This document shows, one piece after another, positions 25,411 through 34,499 of a stretch of DNA of 64,000 nt. Position numbers and translations under genes: made by a program. The number at the start of each line of letters is the position of its first letter. Position 1 is the stretch's first letter. Under the pieces are notes generated by a model, which worked only from the letters and a program-made list of their open reading frames with translations, made no database searches and was not told the DNA's origin. This DNA is from Natronocalculus amylovorans. Its GTDB lineage: Archaea > Halobacteriota > Halobacteria > Halobacteriales > Haloferacaceae. The stretch is from contig NZ_JAKRVX010000001.1 in assembly GCF_023638035.1 (NCBI RefSeq), positions 62,001 through 126,000 of the forward strand, written 5' to 3'.

Positions 25411-28094
25411 GGGTAACTAAACTCTCACTGACGAATTTTAAGCCATATGCGACAGCAGAGATCGATCTTCGTGATGGAGTAACTGTTATTCACGGAGTGA
25501 ACGGAAGCGGTAAGTCGTCGCTACTTGAAGCGGTATTTTTTGCACTGTATGGATCAAAAGCGCTCGAAGGAACGCTTGACGATGTTGTGACGAATGGCAC
25601 AGAGGCATGTGAGATCGACCTCATATTCACACATCAAGGTGAGACGTATGAACTCATTCGTGAGCTAAAACGATCGGGCGAACGTGTTTCAACGCGTAAA
25701 TGCGTACTTACTGGACCGGATGTGACGATCGAGGGTGCACGTGATGTTCGGACATTTGTTACCGAACTCTTGCGGATGGACGCAGAAGCATTCATTAATT
25801 GTGCGTATGTGCAGCAAGGTGATGTTAACAAGCTAATCAACGCAACGCCGAAACAGCGTCAGGATATGATCGATGACCTGCTCCAATTAGGGGTTCTTGA
25901 GGAGTATCGAACGCGTGCAGGACAGGCACGGCTTGGCGTTGAGGACGTCCTTGGAAACACAGAGGGCGCACTCCAAAATATTAGGAACCAGATCAAAACA
26001 AAAGAGGACACAGAACCGTACGCGCGGCTCAATAACGTTGAAAACGAGTTATCAGACGTTACGACACGTATCGAAAACTATGAAGGAGAAAAACAGAAGG
26101 CCGAAAAAGCCCGCGATGCTGCCGAATCTACTCTTTCGGAATACGAAGAAAAGCAACAACGAGTTGCCTCGTTGACTGAATCAATCGACGGCATCCAGAA
26201 CCAGATTGAATCAACTGCAGCCGAACGGTCGACACTCAAAGAACAAAGTACGGAGCACAGAGCACAGATCCAACAGCTGTCAGCACAAGCAGACCGCCTC
26301 CGTGAATCACTCTCAAAAGAAGTTCCAACAGCGAATATCATTGAAGAGTACGAACAGCAACTCACCGAAAACTTGGATGAAATTCGTGAAAAGCGCGAAG
26401 AGTTGCGTATCAAACAGTCTGCGTACAAAAACCAAGCAAATGCGCTCTCGGAAAAAGCGACACACCTCTCAGAGCGTGCAGAGACAACAGAAACAGAGGT
26501 AGAAACGCTCCAAGAAGAGATTCAGTCGGTGACCGACCAGATCAAGGAACAAAAAGAGCGGCTAGAGACGCTCAAAACAGAGCGCCAATCACTCAGCAGT
26601 CGTTTTGATGCTGCACCGATCGACTCTGGTTCTGCGTCGTCGTATGTGAAAGAGATACAGACCCAGAAAGAAGAACAAACGACTCGGAAAGCGGAGCTCT
26701 CGGCAACGATTGAGTCGCTCACCGACGCAATTGAAGAGACAGAACATCTGCTTGCGGAGGGAAAATGTCCTGAATGTGGTCAGCCAGTCGATGGCTCACC
26801 ACATGTGCATGACTTGTCTGATGATCGTGAAAGGCTATCAGAATATCAGAGGAAAAAAGCAGCGATCGAAGAGAAGGTTTCGTCGCTAACAACGGAGCTG
26901 GCTGAAGCGCAGAAGCTCGTCGAAACCGAATCCCGTATTGACGAGATTGAGACCACCATAACACTGCTTACAGAACGGATTGATGAGTTAGCCGAGCGCA
27001 GATCACAGAAGGAACACCAACTCAACACAAAACAAGACGCGATCGCAGAGTATCGTTCACAAGCGGAATCAGTCTCTGCAGATGCACAAACAAAACAGGA
27101 TCAACATGCGGAGGTTACGGCGGAAATTTCTGCGTTCACTGACGAGCTATCTGAGATCGAATCTGAACGTGACCAACTAACAGAACTCAGTGAAATTACG
27201 GAGCGTCAAACTGAACTCGAAGAGAGAATTGAACGACTGACTGAGAAGCGTTCTGAGCTACAATCACGAAACGATGAGCGGCGAGAATGGCTCAAGCAGC
27301 AACGCGATGAGCGGGAGTCGCTCAAAGAGGCCGTTGATGAACGTGCAATTGAATCCGCAAAAGAACAAAAGTCGAATGCAGAGCAGTATCTCGAACAAGT
27401 TACCGAGATGCTCACGCAACTCACAACAAAGCGCGACCGACTCACGAGCGAGCGTGGAGAGATTACCGCAGAGATCGAGCAACTTGAATCGCTAAACAAA
27501 CAACAAACACAGTTACAACAGCGGGTTGATGCACTTAGTGCGCTCCGATCGGAGACTTCGGACCTTGAATCGATGTACGGGGAGATTCGGGCAACACTCC
27601 GTCAACAGAACGTCGAAACGCTCGAACGGATGGTGAACGAGATGTTCGATCTGATCTACGCGAATGATGCATACTCACATATTGAATTAGACGGGGAGTA
27701 CGAACTGTCCGTGTTCCAAAAAGATGGGGAGCGATTAGACCCCGAACAGCTCTCCGGTGGCGAACGTGCGCTGTTCAACCTGAGTCTCCGGTGTGCAATC
27801 TACCGATTGCTTGCAGAAGGGATTGATGGGGCGGCACCGACACCGCCGCTTATACTTGATGAGCCAACTGTTTTCCTTGACACTGGGCACGTCGATCGCC
27901 TCGTCCAACTTGTGTCCGAAATGCGTGGATTTGGTGTCGACCAGATTTTGATCGTAAGTCACGATGACAAACTAATCGATGCAGCGGACGATCTCGTAAC
28001 CGTTGAAAAGAATCCGACCACAAACCGGTCGACAGTCAACCGTGCAGACAAACCAGCACTATCAGCATTGCAAGTACAAGTTGGAGACGACTAA
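25407..28094 (+). CDS. rad50: DNA double-strand-break repair ATPase Rad50
   Basis: An 895-residue SMC-like ATPase, partner of Mre11. Walker A GVNGSGKSS near residue 32, Q-loop in CAYVQQGD, then two long coiled-coil arms rich in Glu, Gln, Arg and Lys. They flank the zinc hook CPEC near residue 453, by which two molecules pair. The C-terminal lobe has the signature LSGGERALF, Walker B PLILDEPTVFLD and the switch histidine in VSHD. Translationally coupled to mre11. Its stop overlaps the stop of the convergent gene by 3 bases. Confidence 0.96.
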   Translation: MRVTKLSLTNFKPYATAEIDLRDGVTVIHGVNGSGKSSLLEAVFFALYGSKALEGTLDDVVTNGTEACEIDLIFTHQGETYELIRELKRSGERVSTRKCVLTGPDVTIEGARDVRTFVTELLRMDAEAFINCAYVQQGDVNKLINATPKQRQDMIDDLLQLGVLEEYRTRAGQARLGVEDVLGNTEGALQNIRNQIKTKEDTEPYARLNNVENELSDVTTRIENYEGEKQKAEKARDAAESTLSEYEEKQQRVASLTESIDGIQNQIESTAAERSTLKEQSTEHRAQIQQLSAQADRLRESLSKEVPTANIIEEYEQQLTENLDEIREKREELRIKQSAYKNQANALSEKATHLSERAETTETEVETLQEEIQSVTDQIKEQKERLETLKTERQSLSSRFDAAPIDSGSASSYVKEIQTQKEEQTTRKAELSATIESLTDAIEETEHLLAEGKCPECGQPVDGSPHVHDLSDDRERLSEYQRKKAAIEEKVSSLTTELAEAQKLVETESRIDEIETTITLLTERIDELAERRSQKEHQLNTKQDAIAEYRSQAESVSADAQTKQDQHAEVTAEISAFTDELSEIESERDQLTELSEITERQTELEERIERLTEKRSELQSRNDERREWLKQQRDERESLKEAVDERAIESAKEQKSNAEQYLEQVTEMLTQLTTKRDRLTSERGEITAEIEQLESLNKQQTQLQQRVDALSALRSETSDLESMYGEIRATLRQQNVETLERMVNEMFDLIYANDAYSHIELDGEYELSVFQKDGERLDPEQLSGGERALFNLSLRCAIYRLLAEGIDGAAPTPPLILDEPTVFLDTGHVDRLVQLVSEMRGFGVDQILIVSHDDKLIDAADDLVTVEKNPTTNRSTVNRADKPALSALQVQVGDD

Positions 28095-28543
28095 TCGGAG
28101 TGATATTCGTCACCACGCGCTGTCGATCGAAGCATTGAGATACCGTCACTAGCGATATCTGTGGCGGCATACCCACGTGTATCGAGTACCGCTTCTTCTG
28201 TCACTAATCCTGCCGCACGAAACTCGGAAAGTAAACCGTGAAGATCGCTCTCACAAAAGTCATACGAATTCAATAAATCAATTACTGAAATCGGTCCACG
28301 ATCGACAAGTTCGATGAGGAGTCCAAGCGATTGGTCATTATGTGTTGCAGAGAGAATCCGACGAACAGGTGGGGAGACCGTTGAGGCAGCAACAGTGAGC
28401 GGAGACGTGTCTGAGACGATTGTGAGCTCGTCAGCTGGCATATACGACTCCGTTTTTGCGTTCGGATCATACACGAGCCACGCGTCGCTTGAAGACTTTC
28501 GAAGAATATATTCAGTACCATCAGCATCCCGAACAGTACGCAT
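28091..28543 (-). CDS. Conserved haloarchaeal protein, possible winged helix (DUF7346 type)
   Basis: A 150-residue soluble protein starting MRTVRDADGTEYILRKSSSD. The N-terminal 45 residues form a small beta-rich stretch, while the region around LIELVDRGPISVIDLLNSYDFCESDLHGLLSEFRAAGLV looks like a helix-turn-helix or winged-helix unit. Convergent with rad50, the end overlapping it by 4 bases. In my memory it is broadly conserved in haloarchaea (DUF7346), without a known role. Confidence 0.7.
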   Translation of the reverse strand: MRTVRDADGTEYILRKSSSDAWLVYDPNAKTESYMPADELTIVSDTSPLTVAASTVSPPVRRILSATHNDQSLGLLIELVDRGPISVIDLLNSYDFCESDLHGLLSEFRAAGLVTEEAVLDTRGYAATDIASDGISMLRSTARGDEYHSD

Positions 28544-28568
28544 AGAACGGATTCAGGGGCGCGAGCGG

Positions 28569-29009
28569 TTAGCCGTTGTGCTCAGCCGGGGTGTTCGACT
28601 GCTCCTCTGCGTCCGTTTCGGGCTCTGACTCGTTCTTTTTTTCGACGTATCTTCGATGTGATTTCACCTGTTGATATGTCCGTCCAAGTGCGAGGAGTCC
28701 AACAAGAAGTAACACTCCGCCGACATCGAAACTGCTTCGAAAAACGATGAGCATCAGACTAAGGCTCACTGCAAGGAGGCCAACGTTTGCGAGTATAACA
28801 GCGGTAATGAATCGACGGCTTGTATTTGGATCCGCGTTACTGAGATTCTTTTCCAGCTTTTCGGTATCAACTTGAATCTCTTTTTCCAGCGAGGACCCTC
28901 CGGGGAATCCAACACCAGGCATGTCGGAAAACCCATCATCCGATGCATGTTCATCCACGTACCGTGCGACCCGATCGGACGCAGTTTCATCGGAAGACCG
29001 ATCGCTCAT
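28569..29009 (-). CDS. Two-helix membrane protein (DUF7322 type)
   Basis: A 146-residue protein from the ATG at 29009 (MSDRSSDETASDRVARY). A soluble N-terminus of about 70 residues with a helical charged stretch (LEKEIQVDTEKLEKNLS) precedes two membrane helices (about 73-92 and 97-113). The tail is basic and then acidic. It runs in the same direction as the DUF7346-type gene 25 bases downstream. Function unknown. Confidence 0.7.
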   Translation of the reverse strand: MSDRSSDETASDRVARYVDEHASDDGFSDMPGVGFPGGSSLEKEIQVDTEKLEKNLSNADPNTSRRFITAVILANVGLLAVSLSLMLIVFRSSFDVGGVLLLVGLLALGRTYQQVKSHRRYVEKKNESEPETDAEEQSNTPAEHNG

Positions 29010-29074
29010 GGTTGTACAGTTGGCCGGAGCCTGCAAAAGAGTTCGTTTCGGCGTTTGAGTCGTTGCCCGGATGG

Positions 29075-29254
29075 TTAGGTGCAATCTTGTAGAGAAAACG
29101 CGTGTGAGGACTCAAGCCACGCAAGCGGGTTCTCTGCGTCATAGAACACCACGCCGTTCTCTACGTCATACGTCTCGACGGTTGCATTCCCTTCAGGCAG
29201 GGCTGGCAGTCCGTCGGCACGATCCAACTCCGTATCATTGGCGCGGGTAGTCAT
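29075..29254 (-). CDS. Small acidic conserved protein (DUF7331 type)
   Basis: A 59-residue soluble protein, MTTRANDTELDRADGLPALP..., with a conserved core VETYDVENGVVFYDAENPLAWLESS. The ATG at 29254 is preferred over one two codons upstream. It is divergent from polB, sharing an intergenic region of 117 bases. I recognise the family from haloarchaeal genomes (DUF7331) but know no function. Confidence 0.75.
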   Translation of the reverse strand: MTTRANDTELDRADGLPALPEGNATVETYDVENGVVFYDAENPLAWLESSHAFSLQDCT

Positions 29255-29371
29255 AACCAAGATATGCTATAACATACCAGGATATAGCTCTTTTGTTCGG
29301 GGCATGGTTTTGCAACGGTGGGTGAAAGCCGAATACCCGTCCTTTTTACCCCACGAGACGGAGCCACGAGT

Positions 29372-32300
29372 ATGACACAGTCGGCTCTCGGACAGTTTGG
29401 CTCATCCGCCGACTCCGACGGCGATTCGGATCCTGATTCTGTAGCTGCAGAGGCTGCTGCGATCGCCGGGAACGGTGGCGGACACGTAAGCGAGGTGATC
29501 AGTATTGATGACGCCCGCTTCCCAGAAGCGGACGGCTATATCGAACTTACAATCACACAGGTCGATTATACGATCGAAGGCAGTGGGCGCGAGGAATACC
29601 CCGTAGTGCACGTGTTTGGCCGGACTGAGGCAGGTGACGTCGAGCACGTTCGTGTCCTCGGGTTTGAACCATATTTTTACACACCAACGGACACACTAAA
29701 CCGTGACCCTGTGGAGGAGTATGATGTCGTTCTCTCCGCACAAGAAACGGATACAAATGGTGAACCATATGAGAGTATCCGTGGTGAAAAACTGACAAAG
29801 ATTATTGCACGGACACCACGAGATGTCGGGCAGATCCGTGATGATTTCGAACATTACGAAGCGGATATTCTATTCCCAAATCGGTTTTTGATTGATAACG
29901 GGCTTGGTGATGGAGTCCGAGTTCCTGCACGACGTCTTGACGATGAACACAACGCTGCGGGTCGACAACCGATTCAGGTTCCCCATACGGAGGTCGAACC
30001 GGCAACCGTCGCTGCGGATATTCGCGTTAACACGTTCGATATCGAGGTTGACGATCGAAACGGCTTCCCTGAAGATGGTGAAGAGGAGATCATCTGTATT
30101 ACGAGTCATGATTCCGTTGACGATGTCTACATCTGCTGGCTGTATGAAGCGCCAGCGGCAACTAACAACTCCACACCTGATTCGCTCCCTGGGTATGAGC
30201 CATTAAAAAATGAAACGGCGATCGACATTCGAGCGTTTGCGACAGAGGAAGCGATGCTTGACGCGTTTATCAGCTACATCGAGGAGACGGATCCGGACCT
30301 CCTCACCGGATGGAATTTTGAAGATTTCGACGCGCCGTACTTCCTCGATCGGCTTGAGCTGTTGAACCCCCAAACCGAACACGATCTCTCGATCGAACGG
30401 CTCTCGCGAGTTGGAGAGGTATGGCGATCGGGCTGGGGTGGTCCCGACATCAAAGGACGAGTTGTCTTCGATCTGTTGTATGCGTACAAGCGGACACAGT
30501 TCACCGAACTTGAATCCTACAGGCTTGATGCAGTTGGTGAGTTGGAGTTGGATATTGGAAAAGAGCGATACTCCGGCGATATTGGGGATCTTTGGGAGCA
30601 GGACCCAACCCGATTGCTTGAGTACAACGTTCGGGATGTTGAGCTATGTGTCGAGATCGATCGGAAGCAAGCAATCATTCCATTCTGGAATGAGGTGCGA
30701 AAATTTGTCGGCTGTAAGATTGAGGATGCACCAACACCGGGTGATGCAGTGGATGTGTACGTCCTTCATAAAGCGCATGGCAAGTTTGCGCTCCCGACAA
30801 AGGGACAACAGGAGTCCGAGGACTTCGAAGGAGGTGCAGTGTTCGATCCGATTACCGGCGTTCGTGAGAATGTGACGGTACTGGATTTGAAGTCGCTCTA
30901 TCCAATGTGCATGGTCACAATTAACGCGGGGCCGGAAACAAAGGTGGGAGATGAATTTGATGGTGAAACCTACCGTGCACCAAATGGGACGCGATTTAGA
31001 AAGGAGCCGGACGGGATTATGCGGGAGATGGTCGATGAGTTGTTGACCGAACGTGAAGAGAAGAAATCGTTGCGAAACGAGCACGATCCTGGATCGGAGC
31101 CATACATCCAGTACGATCGTCAACAAGGGGCAGTGAAAGTGATCATGAACTGCTTTACACCGGATACAGAAGTTTTGACACCGAAGGGTGTTCGATCGAT
31201 TACCGAACTGGAAACTGGTGATCTGGTGTACTCACTCGATCCGGAGACGATGGCTATGGAGGTCAAACCCGTAACAGAGACCCATGCATATCCAGATTAT
31301 CGTGGTGAGCTCATTGATATACAGACAAACAAGATCGATTTCCGCGTGACGCCAAATCACCGAATGCTTGTCCGGAAAAACGATACAAATGGGATTACTG
31401 AGAACGGATGGAATTTTGTCGAAGCGGGCGAATTATATGATTATTGTCACTACGAACTGCCACATGGGTGGTCATATGACAACGGTACGTTCCTCGAAGA
31501 GATTGATTTGACAACCTTCGCTGATGAGTATGAGATTTGGGTACGGCCATCAATACATGGACACACATTTACCGCAGAGTTAGGGTGGAAACCTCGACGA
31601 GTCCCAAAAGCGGATCTTGGACAAACAGGCTATGTTTTTACTGCAGAAGAATTTGAAGCCCACAGAGAATACATTGAATCAGTCTGTGAGAGAAGTTACA
31701 TACACCTCAAATCCGGACAGAAATGGATTCCACGAACCTACGACGGAGATGACTTCCTCGTATTGCTCGCATGGTATATTACGGAAGGAAATGTATACAC
31801 GTCAACGCCAAAACAGTTTGGTGAAAATTATCGTGGGTCAAGCACTACTGTCAAGATTGCACAAGACGCCGTTACAGATGGCGGAATCGATCATCATGCA
31901 GGGATCGGAGAATTGCTCGATCGGATGGGATTCGATTACTACGTCGATAATAAATCCTATCAGTTCACGTCGGAACTTCTCGGACGCGTATTAGAGTCTC
32001 TGTGCGGCAGTGGAAGCTTCAACAAACAGATTCCATCGCTTGTTTTTGAAGCAGCCACATCACAAAAAGAACAGTTCCTCGAACGACTGATTGATGGTGA
32101 TGGCGATCGCCAATCTGGCTCTTGGAGATACACAACAGCGAGCGAACGGTTGCGAGACGATGTGCTCCGGCTTTGTGCCGAACTTGGAACGACTGCAAGC
32201 TACAATCATGATAGCGGTTCGTGGAGAGTGTATGGTCTCGAAGACAACAAAAACTCCCTTCGTATGCATCGAAGTTCGAGCCGTAGTACAGCAGATAATG

Positions 32301-33358
32301 GTGTCTACTGTGTAACGGTTGCAGATAATCACTCCCTGCTTGCCGGCAGAAACGGCAAATTCCAATTTGTTGGACAGAGTCTATACGGCGTGACGGGGTG
32401 GGATCGGTTCCGTCTCTATGATAAGGAGGGTGCCGCAGCGGTAACCGCCACTGGAAGAGAGGTGATCAACTTTACAGAGACTGCTGCAACGGAATTAGAC
32501 TATCAGGTTGCATACGGAGATACGGATTCTGTCATGTTAGAACTTGGACATGACACAACAAAATCAGATGCGATCGAGCAGTCCTTCGACATTGAGGAGT
32601 ATATCAACGATCGATATGATGACTTTGCTCGAGAAGAGCTCAATGCGGAGGCCCATCGATTCCAGATCGAGTTCGAAAAGCTGTATCGGCGCTTCTTCCA
32701 AGCCGGTCGAAAAAAACGATACGCGGGCCACATTATCTGGAAGGAGGGCAAGGATGTCGATGACATTGACATTACTGGGTTTGAGTACAAACGATCGGAT
32801 ATTGCACAGATCACGAAGGAAGTCCAAAAGAACGTGATCGACACGATCGTGACTGGAGAGAACATCGACGACGATCTAGAGGAGGTTAAAACCTATCTCA
32901 ATGAGGTAATAACTGGGTTCTTAGAAGGAGAACTCTCGCTCGAAGAGATCGGTATTCCTGGCGGAATCGGAAAACGACTCTCAAACTATGAGACGGACAC
33001 TGCACAGGTACGGGGTGCAAAATATGCGAATCTCATGTTGGGAACGAACTTTGATCGCGGCTCAAAGCCAAAGCGACTCTATTTAAAAAAGGTTCATCCG
33101 GACTTCTGGCAACGGATGGAGAATGAACACGAGCTTAATCCACAAACAAATCTGCTATATGGAGAGTTCAAGCGGGACCCGGACGTAATCTGTTTTGAAT
33201 ACGCCGACGAAATTCCAGATGAGTTTGAAATCGATTGGGACAAAATGCTCGAAAAGACGTTGAAAGGGCCGATCGAACGGGTTATTGAGGCACTTGGAAT
33301 GTCTTGGGATGAAGTCAAAAGCGGCCAAGAGCAGACTGGCCTTGGAAGCTTTATGTAG
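29372..33358 (+). CDS. polB: DNA polymerase B (family B replicative/repair polymerase) with one intein
   Basis: A 1328-residue precursor: a 919-residue polymerase interrupted by a 409-residue intein. Exonuclease motifs: FDIEVDD near 222, GWNFEDFDAPYF near 313 and YNVRDVEL near 418. Polymerase motif A is DLKSLYPMC near 505, motif B is IMN/SLYGVTGW split by the intein, and motif C is YGDTDS near 1048. The start at 29372 (MTQSALGQF) is preceded 25 bases upstream by a CTTTTTACC TATA-like element, giving a leaderless mRNA; the frame extension to 29318 is not needed. A stem-loop follows the stop. Haloarchaea use it beside PolD. Confidence 0.95.
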   Translation: MTQSALGQFGSSADSDGDSDPDSVAAEAAAIAGNGGGHVSEVISIDDARFPEADGYIELTITQVDYTIEGSGREEYPVVHVFGRTEAGDVEHVRVLGFEPYFYTPTDTLNRDPVEEYDVVLSAQETDTNGEPYESIRGEKLTKIIARTPRDVGQIRDDFEHYEADILFPNRFLIDNGLGDGVRVPARRLDDEHNAAGRQPIQVPHTEVEPATVAADIRVNTFDIEVDDRNGFPEDGEEEIICITSHDSVDDVYICWLYEAPAATNNSTPDSLPGYEPLKNETAIDIRAFATEEAMLDAFISYIEETDPDLLTGWNFEDFDAPYFLDRLELLNPQTEHDLSIERLSRVGEVWRSGWGGPDIKGRVVFDLLYAYKRTQFTELESYRLDAVGELELDIGKERYSGDIGDLWEQDPTRLLEYNVRDVELCVEIDRKQAIIPFWNEVRKFVGCKIEDAPTPGDAVDVYVLHKAHGKFALPTKGQQESEDFEGGAVFDPITGVRENVTVLDLKSLYPMCMVTINAGPETKVGDEFDGETYRAPNGTRFRKEPDGIMREMVDELLTEREEKKSLRNEHDPGSEPYIQYDRQQGAVKVIMNCFTPDTEVLTPKGVRSITELETGDLVYSLDPETMAMEVKPVTETHAYPDYRGELIDIQTNKIDFRVTPNHRMLVRKNDTNGITENGWNFVEAGELYDYCHYELPHGWSYDNGTFLEEIDLTTFADEYEIWVRPSIHGHTFTAELGWKPRRVPKADLGQTGYVFTAEEFEAHREYIESVCERSYIHLKSGQKWIPRTYDGDDFLVLLAWYITEGNVYTSTPKQFGENYRGSSTTVKIAQDAVTDGGIDHHAGIGELLDRMGFDYYVDNKSYQFTSELLGRVLESLCGSGSFNKQIPSLVFEAATSQKEQFLERLIDGDGDRQSGSWRYTTASERLRDDVLRLCAELGTTASYNHDSGSWRVYGLEDNKNSLRMHRSSSRSTADNGVYCVTVADNHSLLAGRNGKFQFVGQSLYGVTGWDRFRLYDKEGAAAVTATGREVINFTETAATELDYQVAYGDTDSVMLELGHDTTKSDAIEQSFDIEEYINDRYDDFAREELNAEAHRFQIEFEKLYRRFFQAGRKKRYAGHIIWKEGKDVDDIDITGFEYKRSDIAQITKEVQKNVIDTIVTGENIDDDLEEVKTYLNEVITGFLEGELSLEEIGIPGGIGKRLSNYETDTAQVRGAKYANLMLGTNFDRGSKPKRLYLKKVHPDFWQRMENEHELNPQTNLLYGEFKRDPDVICFEYADEIPDEFEIDWDKMLEKTLKGPIERVIEALGMSWDEVKSGQEQTGLGSFM
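31151..32377 (+). mobile_element. PolB intein with LAGLIDADG homing endonuclease
   Basis: A 409-residue in-frame insertion within polymerase motif B, between Asn of IMN and Ser of SLYGVTGW. Its first residue is Cys (CFTPDTEVLTPKGV, block A). Block B is TPNHRML with the Thr-x-x-His. Two LAGLIDADG helices are seen, LLAWYITEGN at about intein residue 205 and RLIDGDGD at about 312. Block F/G is VTVADNHSLLAG...FQFVGQ. The last two residues are Gly-Gln rather than His-Asn, with Ser as the first residue after the intein, so the C-terminal cleavage uses Gln. Both endonuclease motifs keep acidic residues, so the element may still be mobile. Confidence 0.93.
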
Positions 33359-33380
33359 AAACAGGGGTTAAGCCCCGTTT
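33359..33380 (+). terminator. Stem-loop directly after polB
   Basis: AAACAGGGG and CCCCGTTT form an imperfect inverted repeat around TTAAG, beginning at the base after the polB stop codon. An internal A/G mismatch separates a 4-bp GC part from a 3-bp AT part. Likely a 3'-end structure or terminator. Confidence 0.4.
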
Positions 33381-33438
33381 AGATGCTGTTTTGTGAAAGA
33401 TAGTAACAATACGGGTGCTTGCACTGGGTTTCCATTTT

Positions 33439-33455
33439 GGAAAATATATTTTTCC
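33439..33455 (+). promoter_or_regulatory. Palindromic TATA/operator region upstream of sufC
   Basis: GGAAAA-TATA-TTTTTCC is a near-perfect palindrome centred on a TATA sequence, about 85-100 bases before the sufC ATG. It may be the core promoter of the suf operon, with flanking arms that could bind a dimeric regulator such as the SirR encoded downstream. No second copy was found near the ferritin-like gene. Confidence 0.4.
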
Positions 33456-33537
33456 TCAATAGAAATACAGAGGGGCAAATGCGTAACCATTATGGGCATA
33501 AACCCCCATCCTTCGAGTACGAGGGAACAATTTAACA

Positions 33538-34449
33538 ATGGCAACACTCGAAATCAAAAACCTTCACGCTGAGGTAGCCGATGAGGATGGCGAAACGATT
33601 CTTCGCGGCGTTGACCTTGAGGTCAACTCCGGAGAAATTCACGCACTGATGGGTCCAAACGGATCCGGTAAATCTACGACCGCCAAAATCATCGCTGGCC
33701 ACCCAGCGTACAGAGTCACTGACGGAGACATTATTCTCCACCTTGACGAGGACGATCTCGCAGATATCGACGAGGACCTCGATGAGGAAGATTACCGCTG
33801 GAGCCTTCTTGAGCTGGAACCAAACGAGCGCGCAGCACTCGGCATCTTCCTTGGCTTCCAGTACCCAGCGGAGATCGAAGGCGTCACCATGACGAACTTC
33901 CTCCGTCAGGCACTCAATGCCAAACTTGGAGAGCGACAGGAACTCTTCGAGGACGAGGATGAAGACGCAGAAGAGGAAGAGGCAGGCTACGAGACCTCCC
34001 CGATGGAAGGACCAGTTGACGATGGTGAGGTTGGCGTTGCTGAGTTCCAACAGCTCCTCAAAGAAAAGATGGAACTGCTCGACATGGACGAGAAGTTCGC
34101 ACGCCGATACCTCAACGCTGGCTTCTCTGGCGGAGAGAAGAAACAGAACGAGGTTCTACAGGCGGCAATTCTTGAGCCATCGATCGCAGTTCTTGACGAG
34201 ATTGACTCAGGACTTGATATCGATCGCCTCCAGGATGTTTCTGAGGGAATCAACGCGCTACGCGACGAGCAGGGAACGGGAATCCTCCAGATTACACACT
34301 ACCAGCGAATCCTTGACTACGTCGAGCCCGACCACGTCCACATCATGCTTGACGGCCGTATCGTAAAAAGCGGCGACGCAAGCTTGGCAAGCCAGCTTGA
34401 GGACAAAGGATACGACTGGGTCCGCGAAGAAGTCTACGAGACTGCGTAA
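33538..34449 (+). CDS. sufC: Fe-S cluster assembly ATPase SufC
   Basis: A 303-residue ABC-type ATPase of the SUF iron-sulfur assembly system; it drives the SufB-SufD scaffold. Walker A GPNGSGKST at about residues 39-47, signature FSGGEKKQ, Walker B IAVLDEIDSGLD and the H-loop ITHY are intact. Compared with bacterial SufC (about 250 residues) it carries an acidic insert around residues 138-160 (runs of Glu and Asp), a common halophilic elaboration. It is the first gene of sufCBD. Codon use is more GC-rich than in the surrounding genes, typical of a highly expressed gene. Confidence 0.96.
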   Translation: MATLEIKNLHAEVADEDGETILRGVDLEVNSGEIHALMGPNGSGKSTTAKIIAGHPAYRVTDGDIILHLDEDDLADIDEDLDEEDYRWSLLELEPNERAALGIFLGFQYPAEIEGVTMTNFLRQALNAKLGERQELFEDEDEDAEEEEAGYETSPMEGPVDDGEVGVAEFQQLLKEKMELLDMDEKFARRYLNAGFSGGEKKQNEVLQAAILEPSIAVLDEIDSGLDIDRLQDVSEGINALRDEQGTGILQITHYQRILDYVEPDHVHIMLDGRIVKSGDASLASQLEDKGYDWVREEVYETA

Positions 34450-34499
34450 CCACAATAGGTTGCGAATACTCCAAAAGCAAGCAAACGTAAATACATACT

